From Nitrospiraceae bacterium (GTDB lineage Bacteria; Nitrospirota; Thermodesulfovibrionia; Thermodesulfovibrionales; UBA6898), in assembly GCA_020347665.1 (NCBI GenBank), contig CP070737.1, positions 1,697,547 to 1,745,800 of the forward strand: a stretch of 48,254 nucleotides of DNA, read 5' to 3'. Positions 25,391 to 34,403 of the stretch are shown piece by piece. The notes beneath the pieces were generated by a model. It did no database searches. It saw only the letters and a program-made list of their open reading frames with translations, and was not told where the DNA came from. A program made the position numbers and the translations under genes. Every line of letters starts with the position of its first letter. Within the stretch, counting starts at the first letter, position 1.

Positions 25391-26125
25391 ATGAGATTGA
25401 ATCAACTGGTGTTCTGTGCATTGTTGGTTCTGGTTTGCTTTTTCATCACGGTTACTGAATCTTTTGCACCGCCTCTGATTAAGGAACAAACCGTGCGGGC
25501 AGCGACAGACAACGCAGACATCAGATTAACCGTACCTGATGGAGTAAACTGCTCTATCACTTCTGCAACTGCAGTTGATGAAGGTGGTATTATTAATGGC
25601 GATATAAAGTCTCATGATCTGGCAGGCATACCTGATGACCCGGGTTATGATTATCCCTTTGGTCTCGTGGAGTTTACTCTCAATTGTACAAATGGGGATA
25701 ATGGACCCGTGTCAGCGTATATTGATGTTCAGTTCATACCGGATTCAGGCCCGGTCGACCTCACAAAGTATCGATACAGAAAGTATGGGCCATTACCCAA
25801 TGGCATGGTAATAATTCCCCCACCGCTGAACGGGGAAGCACATCGTGTTTATGAAAATGGAATCAATCAATGGTATGATTTCATGTTTGACGGAGAGACC
25901 GGCGCACAGCTTCTTAATAGCAGCACATTCAGGCTCTATTTTGTTGACGGCGGGAGAGGTGATGACGTGGTTGGCATAATAGATGGCTTAATTGTTGACC
26001 AGGGAGGCCCTGCCCGCATACCCACGGTCCCAACCATGAACGAATGGGGCATGATCATTTTTATGGTACTGGCAGGACTGGGATCTCTCAACTACCTGAA
26101 AAGAAGAAAAAGGCCTAACAGTTAA
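25391..26125 (+). CDS. choice-of-anchor-type protein with IPTL-CTERM sorting signal
   Basis: A 244-residue exported protein, with AAGGGGGT before the ATG. The signal peptide ends after SFA (residue ~26). The body has the choice-of-anchor-U pattern: PFGLVEFTLNC, YRYRKYGPLPNG, YDFMFDGETGAQL and the acidic FVDGGRGDDVVGIIDGLIVD, followed by GGPARIP. The C-terminus is the sorting signal PTMNEWG (214-220), a membrane helix, and basic YLKRRKRPNS. It should be processed by the exosortase H encoded at 19380-19943. The role of the body is unknown; related proteins are surface or extracellular. A strong terminator follows. Confidence 0.85.
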   Translation: MRLNQLVFCALLVLVCFFITVTESFAPPLIKEQTVRAATDNADIRLTVPDGVNCSITSATAVDEGGIINGDIKSHDLAGIPDDPGYDYPFGLVEFTLNCTNGDNGPVSAYIDVQFIPDSGPVDLTKYRYRKYGPLPNGMVIIPPPLNGEAHRVYENGINQWYDFMFDGETGAQLLNSSTFRLYFVDGGRGDDVVGIIDGLIVDQGGPARIPTVPTMNEWGMIIFMVLAGLGSLNYLKRRKRPNS

Positions 26126-26154
26126 TTATTCTCAGGATGAATAAAGATACCCAC

Positions 26155-26183
26155 GGGCGGGATTTAAATCCCGCCCTTTTTTT
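26155..26183 (+). terminator. rho-independent terminator
   Basis: GGGCGGGA pairs with TCCCGCCC around TTTAAA (the whole 22-mer is palindromic) and is followed by seven T, ending the IPTL-CTERM gene. Confidence 0.9.
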
Positions 26184-26230
26184 ATGCTCTTACACGGGAA
26201 TGCTTTATTAGGTACCTTTCACCTTTCTTA

Positions 26231-26305
26231 ATCCTGAGCCTGGACTTCGAATGAGCAGTTCGGCCTGAGCTCACTGTCGATGGCCTCAGTCGAGATCTCG
26301 AAGGG
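26231..26305. repeat. degenerate REP-like intergenic element
   Basis: This stretch contains several CCTGAGC and CTTCGA-type modules and a 12-base palindrome TCGAGATCTCGA (26290-26301). It resembles the dispersed intergenic palindromic elements built from TTCGA and CTCAGG blocks found in many bacteria. Only one copy is visible in the window. Confidence 0.4.
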
Positions 26306-26311
26306 TGCCGG

Positions 26312-27967
26312 TTATTCTTTTCTCATCTCTTTAAACGTATTAATGAGACCGTTCGTGGATGCATCATGAGCAGTCACCGGTTTTTCCTCATCCAGTTCAG
26401 GCTGAATCTTTTTAGCGAGCTGCTTTCCGAGTTCCACACCCCACTGGTCAAAGCTGAAGATGTTCCAGAGCACACCCTGCACAAAGATCTTATGCTCATA
26501 GAGTGCGATGAGACTTCCGAGGGTCCACGGGGTCAGTTTCCGGAACAGGAGCGAGTTTGTCGGTCGGTTTCCCTGAAAAACCTTAAAGGGGACAAGGAGC
26601 CTGATATCATCCTCTGTTAATCCTGAGGCTCTCAGGTCAGAGATAACCTCTTCTTCTGTTTTCCCTTTCATGAGCGCCTCTGTCTGTGCAAAGAAGTTCG
26701 ATAGCAGAATTGCGTGGTGGTTTTCCAGGGGATTGTGACTGATCGCAGGAGCCAGGAAATCACAGGGGATCATCTTGGTTCCCTGATGTATCAACTGATA
26801 AAATGCATGCTGGCCATTGGTGCCAGGCTCTCCCCAGATAACTGGGCCTGTCTGATAATTGACTGTCCTGCCGTTCCTGTCAACGGATTTCCCGTTGCTT
26901 TCCATATCCCCCTGCTGGAAATACGCTGCAAATCGATGCAGATACTGATCATAGGGCAATATAGCCTGCGTCTGGCTTCCGAAAAAATTGCCATACCATA
27001 TGCCGATCAGGGCAAGGATTACCGGCATATTTTTCTCGAACGCGGTCTCTCTGAAATGCCGGTCGATTGCATGCGCCCCCTCGAGCAGTTCCTCAAAATG
27101 CTCAAATCCGATGGTACAGGCTGTGGAGAGCCCTATCGCTGACCAGAGCGAATACCTGCCGCCAACCCAGTCCCAGAATATAAACATGTTGTCAGGATCT
27201 ATACCAAACTCAATTACTGCTTCGCGATTGGTTGATATCGCTACAAAATGCCTTTTTATAAATCGTTCTTCCCTCGCAGTATCCAGAAACCATTGCCGTG
27301 CTGTATGCGCATTCGTCATGGTCTCCTGTGTTGTAAATGTCTTTGATGCGACCATGAATACGGTAGTCTCAGGGGAAACCTTTTTGAGCGTTTCAGCCAT
27401 ATGCGTCCCGTCAATATTGGAGACAAAATGCGCCTCCATCTGAGATTTACGATATGGCTTCAGTGCTTCCGTGACCATAACCGGGCCGAGGTCCGAGCCC
27501 CCGATACCAATATTCACAATGTCAGTTATGGCCTTTCCCGTAAATCCTTTCCACGTGCCAGAGATAAGATTATCTGAAAAGTGCCTCATCTGTTTCAGCA
27601 CCGCATTGACTTCGGTCATGACATCATGACCATCGAGATATATCGGCTGATTCTGCCTGTTTCGTAACGCTGTATGGAGCACAGCCCGATTTTCTGTCTC
27701 ATTGATCCTGTCTGCTGAAAACATCTTATCTATGGAATCCTGCAGGTTCATCTCGCGTGCGAGTTTCATAAGCAGCTCCATGGTCTTGTCTGTTATGATA
27801 TTCTTCGAATAATCAAGCAGGATATCATCAAACCGCACAGAAAACCGCGAAAACCGTCCCGGATCGTCAGAAAAGAGGTCCCTCATATGCTGTTTCTTCA
27901 CAACCTCATAATGATCCTGCAGCATCTTCCAGGTCTTCGTCTCTATAGGATTGATTTTATTGAGCAT
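26312..27967 (-). CDS. pgi: glucose-6-phosphate isomerase
   Basis: A 551-residue protein; the start at 27967 follows GGAGGTGATA, so the few upstream codons are dropped. Motifs of the long GPI family are clear: [55 protein letters not shown] and the C-terminal [25 protein letters not shown]. It interconverts glucose-6-phosphate and fructose-6-phosphate in the cytoplasm. Length is usual (~550). It sits near glk, pgl, zwf and tal, but is not in the same transcription unit as them. Confidence 0.97.
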   Translation of the reverse strand: MLNKINPIETKTWKMLQDHYEVVKKQHMRDLFSDDPGRFSRFSVRFDDILLDYSKNIITDKTMELLMKLAREMNLQDSIDKMFSADRINETENRAVLHTALRNRQNQPIYLDGHDVMTEVNAVLKQMRHFSDNLISGTWKGFTGKAITDIVNIGIGGSDLGPVMVTEALKPYRKSQMEAHFVSNIDGTHMAETLKKVSPETTVFMVASKTFTTQETMTNAHTARQWFLDTAREERFIKRHFVAISTNREAVIEFGIDPDNMFIFWDWVGGRYSLWSAIGLSTACTIGFEHFEELLEGAHAIDRHFRETAFEKNMPVILALIGIWYGNFFGSQTQAILPYDQYLHRFAAYFQQGDMESNGKSVDRNGRTVNYQTGPVIWGEPGTNGQHAFYQLIHQGTKMIPCDFLAPAISHNPLENHHAILLSNFFAQTEALMKGKTEEEVISDLRASGLTEDDIRLLVPFKVFQGNRPTNSLLFRKLTPWTLGSLIALYEHKIFVQGVLWNIFSFDQWGVELGKQLAKKIQPELDEEKPVTAHDASTNGLINTFKEMRKE

Positions 27968-28425
27968 TATCACCTCCGCCTGTAACAAAAACAGTTATTT
28001 ATCCGGATGGAAAACTGTCAGGGATTTAGTTCCAATGAACAGTGTCCATATACACGTAGACTTTAGTATATAAAAGGGAAATCTTCAATCATTTTTTTGA
28101 TGCGCAGAGATAGACACCGCTTCTTTTCTGAAAAGTAGCCATGAAATGCGGATAAACAGATTTTTTTTGCAGCTTATTGAGAGTTTTCAACAATTGTTAA
28201 AAAGCTGTGAATAACTTTATTGAAAACTGATGTAGATCCTTGATGGGAGCACAAACTCCCTTTTCTGCCCGGAGTTTGTGCAGTAAATTATACCTTTAAT
28301 ATCTGATAGTTATGCTGTTTAATCACGCCAGCTGCAATTATAGCGCATTCGCCAGTGCTGAAATCGTTCCTGCAGAAGGGGTTATAAAATGTCGTGAAAA
28401 TAATAGTCCAAAAAGAGCCGGAAGA
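27968..28425. other. intergenic region with an 11-bp inverted repeat
   Basis: This 458-base region lies upstream of pgi and downstream of the arsenosugar glycosyltransferases. GCACAAACTCC (28249-28259) pairs with GGAGTTTGTGC (28271-28281); no T-run follows on either strand, so it is not a classical terminator but may still end transcription of the glycosyltransferase pair. No gene is supported here. Confidence 0.45.
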
Positions 28426-29022
28426 CTACTCCATAAGGCCGGATCTTTTTATATCATCAATCGTGTCGATATCTTCAAGTATTTCCGTAACCGCAACTGA
28501 GTATCCTGATAGCTTTGCCTTTTCAAGACTCCGCATGAGCACCTGTCCTGTTGACCATGGTATATCGTCAAATAGTTTCTTGAACGGCCGAGTAAGCCCT
28601 ACAAGGTAATAGCCACCGTCAGCTGCAGGACCGAAGACAATATCATTATTCCTGAGATAGTCGAATGCCTGTTTAACAATCTCATCAGTTACGTCAGGTA
28701 TATCAACCCCAATAAGCACAACAGATCGATATGCCTTTTGAAAACAGACATTCATCGCCTCAAACATCTTCTCTCCCAGATTACCATCCGCCTGGGGGAA
28801 CATCTTCAATCCAAAACGTAAAAAATAGTCCCGGGTGTTATGAGGGGTATAGGTTATGAATGTATCGATACCGTGCAGGGACTTCATTTTCTGGATGGTT
28901 TGCCTGAGAAGGGCTTGATACAACGTTACCCTCTCAATGTCAGTCATATGCCCTTTCAATCGTGTCTTTACCGTGTCCGGATGGGGGAATTTTGCCATGA
29001 GTATGAGTGCTTGATCGTTCAT
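28426..29022 (-). CDS. arsenosugar-type glycosyltransferase (TIGR04282 family, DUF2064)
   Basis: A 198-residue protein; the start overlaps the upstream gene's TGA as ATGA (29019-29022). Family hallmarks: LILMAKFPHPDTVKTRL, LIGVDIPDVTDEIV, FGPAADGGYYLVGL and WSTGQVLMRSLEKA, ending DIDTIDDI. This is the first of two glycosyltransferases that travel with the Sec-containing radical SAM protein ArsS (rSAM/selenodomain-associated) and are thought to help build arsenosugars. ArsS itself lies 12 kb away here, so the pathway is split. It is soluble with no membrane helix. Confidence 0.9.
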   Translation of the reverse strand: MNDQALILMAKFPHPDTVKTRLKGHMTDIERVTLYQALLRQTIQKMKSLHGIDTFITYTPHNTRDYFLRFGLKMFPQADGNLGEKMFEAMNVCFQKAYRSVVLIGVDIPDVTDEIVKQAFDYLRNNDIVFGPAADGGYYLVGLTRPFKKLFDDIPWSTGQVLMRSLEKAKLSGYSVAVTEILEDIDTIDDIKRSGLME

Positions 29023-29699
29023 CGTATGTCCCGGTAATATCGCGCGAGCCGCTCCGGATCTACCTTTAAGAAACGGTACAAAAGCACGTTTGACCAGTCT
29101 CTCAGCGTTGTAGAGAACGCTCCTTCCGTGAGCCATCGCCGAGGTGACGTCTTGATCGGGGGTTTCACAAAAATGATCTTACCTATTCTTTTCAACCGCC
29201 CCGATATCTCAACATCTTCCATAAGCGGTATTTCGGCAAATCCCCCCACTTCCATAAAAACCTCTTTTGCCATAAATATCCCCTGATCACCATATGGAAT
29301 CCCTGTAATACGGGACCTGAGATTCGCACCAAACGCTATTACCCTGAAGCGCCATGCCGGGTGGTCAATGCTGAGGTCAAACGCACCGGCAGCCACTCCT
29401 GTATTTTTCAGGATATTCCTTATAAGAGTGAACCCATGCTCGGGTAATTCACAGTCAGCATGAAGGAATAACAGAATGTCCCCTTCCGCCTTTTCAGCAC
29501 CGAAATTCATCTGCCGTGCCCTTCCCTTTTCAGCAATAAAGACGTTCTTGGTAAATCTTCTGGCGAGAGAAACGGTATCATCGGAACTGTTTCCATCGAC
29601 AACGATCAGCTCCTCCTGTTCTGTAAGCTTCAGAGATGTTAGTGTATGCTGGAGATTTTTCGCCTCGTTCAGTACTGGCATGACTACAGATATCTTCAT
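29019..29699 (-). CDS. arsenosugar-type glycosyltransferase (TIGR04283 family, GT2-like)
   Basis: A 226-residue GT-A glycosyltransferase: MKISVVMPVLNEAKNL, LIVVDGNSSDDT, KGRARQMNFGAEKAEGDILLFLHADCELP (DxD-like HAD), YGDQGIFM and LMEDVEISGRLKR. These match the second transferase of the rSAM/selenodomain set. Its stop overlaps the next gene by four bases. The products presumably act one after the other on an arsenic-containing ribose intermediate; that role is known of the family by context, not seen here. Confidence 0.9.
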   Translation of the reverse strand: MKISVVMPVLNEAKNLQHTLTSLKLTEQEELIVVDGNSSDDTVSLARRFTKNVFIAEKGRARQMNFGAEKAEGDILLFLHADCELPEHGFTLIRNILKNTGVAAGAFDLSIDHPAWRFRVIAFGANLRSRITGIPYGDQGIFMAKEVFMEVGGFAEIPLMEDVEISGRLKRIGKIIFVKPPIKTSPRRWLTEGAFSTTLRDWSNVLLYRFLKVDPERLARYYRDIR

Positions 29700-29884
29700 G
29701 GCTCGTCATCCTATCAATCTGTTTAAATCCGTATTGACATCAGCGGTGGCGTGTTTCCTGTTATATGTATCTTGTCATCAATCGCTTTTATTACATTTTG
29801 ATCCGTGATACTATGTATAAGGAAATAAAGATTACATAAATTATATGCCAGGAGTAGTATTTTTGCACACGGTTATCTGAAGTA

Positions 29885-30844
29885 ATGAAAAAAATTCTTG
29901 CTGCTGATATAGGCGGCACCAATAGCCGCTTTGCTTACTTCGAAATAGACACGAAAGGTGTTCTTGCACTATCAGAAACTCATTGGCTGAAAACCAGAGA
30001 TGCGTCATCTTTTGCAGATTTACTTGGAAATTTAAAGGAAAGCAGCTTCTCTCTCGATCCGGAGGATGCTGATGTAACTGTTTTTGCCGTGGCCGGCCCG
30101 ATTGAAGACGGTGTTCGGAGCTCCCCGCCATTTATCTCCTGGAAGATTGATATATCACATGCCTGCAAGGATGCTGGAGTTCGATGCCCGTTTCTCATTA
30201 ATGATTTTGTGGCACAGGCCTATGCCTGCCGCACGCCCGTTGGTACATCAGCCAAACAGATTCTTCCCGGAGAGATAAAGCCCGATGCTCCTTCCGCGGT
30301 TATCGGTGCGGGCACCGGTCTTGGAAAGGCAGCCCTTGTCCCTGACGGGAAAGGGGGTTACTATGCGGTTCCTTCTGAGGGCGGCCATGCTGATTTTCCC
30401 TGCGAATCAGAACGGGAGTTCGATTTTTACCGGTTCATGATTGCCAAACTCGGTGATACCTATTTAACCGGCAACAGGGTCGTCTCAGGAACAGGACTCA
30501 GTCTGATACATGAGTTTCTTACCGGAGACCGGTTGAACCCTGACCAGATAACTGGAAGACTCCGGGACTTTCCTGATACAGTTGACTGGGCATCACGATT
30601 TTATGGGCGAGTGTGCAGAAATTATGCGCTTGAGACCCTGTCGCTTGGCGGCCTCTATATTGCCGGAGGAGTCGCTGCGAGAAATCCGGAGCTGATCCAG
30701 CGAACGGCGTTCAGGAAAGAGTTTCGCTGTTCTGATACGCTTACTCATATCCTCGATAAAATACCGGTATTTCTTATTACGGATCAAAACAGCGGACTCT
30801 GGGGTGCTGCGCAGTTTGGTCTTCAGAAATTGAAGGAACAATAA
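29885..30844 (+). CDS. glk: glucokinase
   Basis: A 319-residue ROK-independent (bacterial Glk type) glucokinase. The N-terminus has the phosphate-1 motif ADIGGTNSRFAYFE; further motifs are FAVAGPI, LINDFVAQAYA, IGAGTGLGKAAL, VPSEGGHADFPCESE (substrate glutamate and histidine) and LYIAGGVAARNPEL. It phosphorylates glucose with ATP in the cytoplasm, feeding pgi and zwf encoded nearby. Length is standard. No clear ribosome site is seen before the ATG at 29885. It is divergent from the glycosyltransferase pair. Confidence 0.95.
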   Translation: MKKILAADIGGTNSRFAYFEIDTKGVLALSETHWLKTRDASSFADLLGNLKESSFSLDPEDADVTVFAVAGPIEDGVRSSPPFISWKIDISHACKDAGVRCPFLINDFVAQAYACRTPVGTSAKQILPGEIKPDAPSAVIGAGTGLGKAALVPDGKGGYYAVPSEGGHADFPCESEREFDFYRFMIAKLGDTYLTGNRVVSGTGLSLIHEFLTGDRLNPDQITGRLRDFPDTVDWASRFYGRVCRNYALETLSLGGLYIAGGVAARNPELIQRTAFRKEFRCSDTLTHILDKIPVFLITDQNSGLWGAAQFGLQKLKEQ

Positions 30845-30925
30845 CCATGTCAGGGAGCCGGGTGTGAGTCAAAAAATATGGGGTGCCCTCTGTGGGCTGA
30901 AAGCCGTATTTATCGTATCTCCCTT

Positions 30926-30953
30926 TTGATTTCTGGAATAAATCCGGTATAAT
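30926..30953 (+). promoter_or_regulatory. sigma-70-like promoter for the DUF3568 lipoprotein
   Basis: TTGATT at 30926-30931 and TATAAT at 30948-30953 with a 16-base spacer. The -10 is perfect. The ATG of the lipoprotein gene lies 50 bases downstream, with GGAGG in between. Confidence 0.5.
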
Positions 30954-31002
30954 CATTAATGAAAATCCCTCACCATCATATGATATATTTTTTGGAGGTA
31001 GT

Positions 31003-31389
31003 ATGATACATAATCGTCTCTTGGCAACTGTTTTATTAGTCTCTTATATTGTTACGTCAGGATGTGCCGCTGTTGTTGTCGGCGCAGCTGCCGGCACTGC
31101 CGGAGTAATCTGGCACAAAGGAAGACTTCAGGAAACCGTTCCTTATTCTGTACCAGCAGTACATCGTGCAGCCCTTTCAGGACTCAATGATCTTGACATA
31201 CGTGTTGTCGAAGAACGACGTGATGAGCTGACATCAGAAATAAGGGGGCTTCTGGCAGACGGGACCAAAGTATGGATAGACGCAAAATCGACCGGCCCAA
31301 ACACCACAAAGATAACCACACGAGTCGGCGTATTGGGTGACAAGACATTCTCTTTGCGTATACGGGACGCAATGAAGCGGCATTTCTAA
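31003..31389 (+). CDS. DUF3568-family lipoprotein
   Basis: A 128-residue protein with GGAGGTAGT before the ATG. The lipoprotein signal ends in VTSGC (Cys21). A glycine/alanine stretch (AAVVVGAAAGTAGVIW) follows, then the conserved YSVPAVHRAALSGLNDLDIRVVEE and KVWIDAKSTGPNTTKITTRVGVLGDK, the DUF3568 pattern. It lies in the envelope, likely at the outer membrane, with no known activity. A sigma-70-like promoter is visible upstream. Confidence 0.85.
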   Translation: MIHNRLLATVLLVSYIVTSGCAAVVVGAAAGTAGVIWHKGRLQETVPYSVPAVHRAALSGLNDLDIRVVEERRDELTSEIRGLLADGTKVWIDAKSTGPNTTKITTRVGVLGDKTFSLRIRDAMKRHF

Positions 31390-31484
31390 TTATCCGCTTA
31401 CTGATTCCAAATTTCACCGCCACTGTAATCCAATCCTGAACACATTCTGGTGGCGATTTTCATATCCGTTTTAAAAACACAGGA

Positions 31485-31907
31485 TTAATACCGTCTCTCG
31501 TACTTTTCTCCTTCACAGACTTCCCTGATTTCATCCTTTACAAGACGACCGTCTTCCCAAACCCGTTCCTGCACCTTCCGGCATTTGGTCTTGGCGTCAT
31601 AGTCCAGAGGATCCGCCCGATAGACTCCGCGACCGTCTTCCGTCCTGTACTCCACGGGTCTGTTTGAATACGCTGCCTCTCTTCTTCCCTGAACAGCAAC
31701 CTCAGTTATCGTTGCACCGAATAACGCGCCAAGCGCTGCGCCGATGACACCACCGCGCCAGGGATTACTGTCGTCAAGGAGCGCCCCGGCTGTTCCCCCC
31801 ACAGCACCGCCGACGGCTGCGCCTTCATAATGATATGAGGCACAGGCGCTCGCATATATAAAAACTACGACCACAACAAATGATATTACCTTTCGTGTCG
31901 GTGTCAC
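31485..31907 (-). CDS. glycine-zipper envelope lipoprotein
   Basis: A 140-residue protein. The start is taken as the GTG at 31907, five bases after GGAGG; the GTG four codons upstream lacks such a site. The signal ends in YASACAS (lipid-modified Cys). The glycine zipper GAAVGGAVGGTAGALL and GGVIGAALGALFGATIT should form an intramembrane hairpin, like OsmB/SlyB-type 2TM proteins. The C-terminus is hydrophilic with a YxxDPxDYDAK-like stretch and a final RVWEDGRLVKDEI. Function is unknown, possibly envelope stability. It converges with the DUF3568 gene. Confidence 0.75.
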   Translation of the reverse strand: MTPTRKVISFVVVVVFIYASACASYHYEGAAVGGAVGGTAGALLDDSNPWRGGVIGAALGALFGATITEVAVQGRREAAYSNRPVEYRTEDGRGVYRADPLDYDAKTKCRKVQERVWEDGRLVKDEIREVCEGEKYERRY

Positions 31908-32013
31908 AGTAACCTCCACAGTACAAAAGTGATAATCCGTTTCTTAAACTATTATACGCCATATCATGCCAGAGCAGAAAACCCTGTACTGGAATGTTGC
32001 TTCATTTTCATAA

Positions 32014-32781
32014 TTATTCATAATTATTCGCCACCGTCTTGTTCGTTAGAAGCGATGCCGCCTCATTGTCAACGAACCACCGTATATCGCCGTGTACCGG
32101 CCGTATTATTCCGGCAGGATACCGTCGTCTTTTGTCCGGATGTTCAATTATCTCGGAAAGCACCCGGGCTTTAGACCTTCCGGAGACCAGAAACATAATA
32201 TGACTCGCATTGTTCAGGATCGGCAGTGTCATGGTAATCCGGTTATGCTTCAGTTTTTCGCCGTAAACAGGTATGACCAGCCTGCTTTCTTCATCAAGCG
32301 CTCCCGACTCCGGAAACAGTGACGCCGTGTGGCCATCTTCACCCATGCCGAGCATTATAAGATCAAACGATGGAATATCCTGAGTACCAAATGCTTTTTT
32401 CATGCCCTGCTCATATCTCTGAGCCTCTTTTTCAGGATCCTCTTCTCCTTGTATCCGGTAGATATTTGTTTTTGGAATGTTAACTTCTGAGAGCCAGAGC
32501 ATATCCGCATGTTTATAGTTACTTTCATCATCTTCTTTAGGAACGCATCGCTCGTCTGCCCAGAAAATGTTCACATTTTTCCACGCAATGTTTTTCCCAT
32601 ATTCTGTCGCAAAAAGGGAAAACAGTTTCTTCGGGGTGGAGCCTCCCGATACCGCTGCCCGACAGCTTCCCTTTGTGTCGATAGATGTATCTGCGAATTC
32701 CTTGAAGAGTGCGGCCGCGGCTCTACTCAATGAGTCAATGTCCGGAAATACAAGGACAGAACCGCTCAAAGAGGTCTCCAT
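32014..32781 (-). CDS. pgl: 6-phosphogluconolactonase
   Basis: A 255-residue protein with family motifs AAVSGGSTPKKLFSLF, VNIFWADERCVP, LIMLGMGEDGHTASLFP and an RITMTLPILN strand. It hydrolyses 6-phosphogluconolactone in the oxidative pentose phosphate pathway. Its start lies inside the last codons of zwf (16-base overlap), so the two are co-translated. It has slightly more residues than the average DevB-type enzyme (~230-240). Confidence 0.95.
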   Translation of the reverse strand: METSLSGSVLVFPDIDSLSRAAAALFKEFADTSIDTKGSCRAAVSGGSTPKKLFSLFATEYGKNIAWKNVNIFWADERCVPKEDDESNYKHADMLWLSEVNIPKTNIYRIQGEEDPEKEAQRYEQGMKKAFGTQDIPSFDLIMLGMGEDGHTASLFPESGALDEESRLVIPVYGEKLKHNRITMTLPILNNASHIMFLVSGRSKARVLSEIIEHPDKRRRYPAGIIRPVHGDIRWFVDNEAASLLTNKTVANNYE

Positions 32782-34340
32782 CTTCGTCCATCCTGCTCGA
32801 TCAGTGCGTCTGCCTCAGGAGGTCCGGAAGAGCCGGATACGTAATTAGGGAACATATCCGTTTTTATGGCAGATTCAAGTTTCTCGATTAACGGCGTAAG
32901 CAGAGACCATGTCTGCTCCATACCGTCCGCACGCACAAACAGCATCTGATCTCCCTGCATGCAGTCAAGCAAAACCCGTTCGTACGCATTAAGCATAAAT
33001 ACTTTTGGATAGGTAAAGTCCATGACAACCGGATTGAGACAGATTTTCGATCCCGGATTCTTAGTCTGAAAGCTAAGTTTTATCCCCTCGTCCGGCTGCA
33101 CCCTCAGTACAAGAGTGTTGGGTTCGATTTCCTCTTCCATGGACTGGGAAAACATAATATGCGGTACCGGCCTGAAGTGTATTGATATCTCTGCCTTGCG
33201 TGAAGCAAGACGCTTTCCTGAACGAAGGTAAAACGGTACGCCATTCCAGCGCCAGTTATCAATATATACTTTCATGGCCGCAAACGTAGGGATAACGGAT
33301 TTTGGTGCTACACCGGGCTCATCTCTGTATGCAACAACATTCTTCTTGTGCACCTTTCCTTCTCCGTATTGTCCTGTCACGACAAAGTCATCAATACCAT
33401 CCACGGGAAAGGGCCTCATGGATCGGAACACCTTAACTTTTTCATCCCTGACCCTGTCGGCCTCAAATATTGAAGGAGGTTCCATGGCAATAAGCGCAAA
33501 GAGCTGGAGGAGATGATTCTGAAACATATCCCGAAGGACGCCTGCTGTTTCATAATACCCGGCTCGATGCTCAACACCGATCGTTTCCGACACTGTTATC
33601 TGCACATGATCAATATATCGTCTGTTCCAGAGTGGTTCGAATATTGAGTTTGCAAACCGGAACATGAGAATATTCTGGACATTTTCCTTTGCCAGGTAAT
33701 GGTCCATGCGGTAGATCTGTTTTTCCTCAAAAAAAGTTTTGAGCAGGATATTCAATTTCCTTGCTGTATCATAATCACGACCAAAGGGTTTTTCGATAAC
33801 AACATGTGTGTAACCGGTGGTTTTTTTCGACAGCCCTGAATCATCGAGGTTCTGAATGATTGATTCCAGAACTGTCGGGGGAGTGGCCATATAAATTATT
33901 CTGTTCCCATTCGTCCGGTGTTCCTTCTCAAGCGGCAGGATATGCCGTGAAAGGCGTTTGAATGCTTTGACATCAGTGTAGCCTACCGGAAGATAATGCA
34001 GCCTTTTTGCGAACGTCTTCCACGCCGAGGCTGAAAAATCGTCCGGCAAAGCTGCTTGTACTGCATCTCTCATCGTATCGCGGAATTCATCATCGGTCAT
34101 TTCCGAGCGGGACGAACCGAGAATAAAGAAATTCCGAGGGAGCAGGTTTAGCCTCTCAAGACGAAAGATTGACGGAATTATTTTTCTCTTCGTAAGATCG
34201 CCCGAAGCTCCGAAGATAAGCAGACAAAACGGATCGGGTATATCAATATCGCATTTTCCTTCAGTACTGCCTGCAATTATGCCTCGTACGCCTGCTGATA
34301 TATCATCCCTGTTTCTTGTATTTTTCCGGGTCCTGCCCAT
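32766..34340 (-). CDS. zwf: glucose-6-phosphate 1-dehydrogenase
   Basis: A 524-residue protein. The NADP-binding motif is LLIFGASGDLTKRKIIPS (about residue 40-57), the substrate/catalytic helix is RMDHYLAKENVQNILMFRF, and EKPFGRDYDTA and YYETAGVLRDMFQNHLLQ are present. The N-terminus has an extra ~35 residues before the Rossmann fold; an alternative later start is possible. It oxidises glucose-6-phosphate and makes NADPH. Order in transcription is tal, zwf, pgl, a compact oxidative pentose phosphate operon; 6-phosphogluconate dehydrogenase is not in this window. Confidence 0.97.
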   Translation of the reverse strand: MGRTRKNTRNRDDISAGVRGIIAGSTEGKCDIDIPDPFCLLIFGASGDLTKRKIIPSIFRLERLNLLPRNFFILGSSRSEMTDDEFRDTMRDAVQAALPDDFSASAWKTFAKRLHYLPVGYTDVKAFKRLSRHILPLEKEHRTNGNRIIYMATPPTVLESIIQNLDDSGLSKKTTGYTHVVIEKPFGRDYDTARKLNILLKTFFEEKQIYRMDHYLAKENVQNILMFRFANSIFEPLWNRRYIDHVQITVSETIGVEHRAGYYETAGVLRDMFQNHLLQLFALIAMEPPSIFEADRVRDEKVKVFRSMRPFPVDGIDDFVVTGQYGEGKVHKKNVVAYRDEPGVAPKSVIPTFAAMKVYIDNWRWNGVPFYLRSGKRLASRKAEISIHFRPVPHIMFSQSMEEEIEPNTLVLRVQPDEGIKLSFQTKNPGSKICLNPVVMDFTYPKVFMLNAYERVLLDCMQGDQMLFVRADGMEQTWSLLTPLIEKLESAIKTDMFPNYVSGSSGPPEADALIEQDGRRWRPL

Positions 34341-34403
34341 TATTTCTTTTTTATAGCGTGTCCGCTTTGCATAATATTACCCCCGCATGATATTTAAGAA
34401 GAT

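Noticed and set aside
28312-28500. 62-residue frame in the pgi upstream region
   Set aside because: Runs into the glycosyltransferase gene on the other strand and has no ribosome site.
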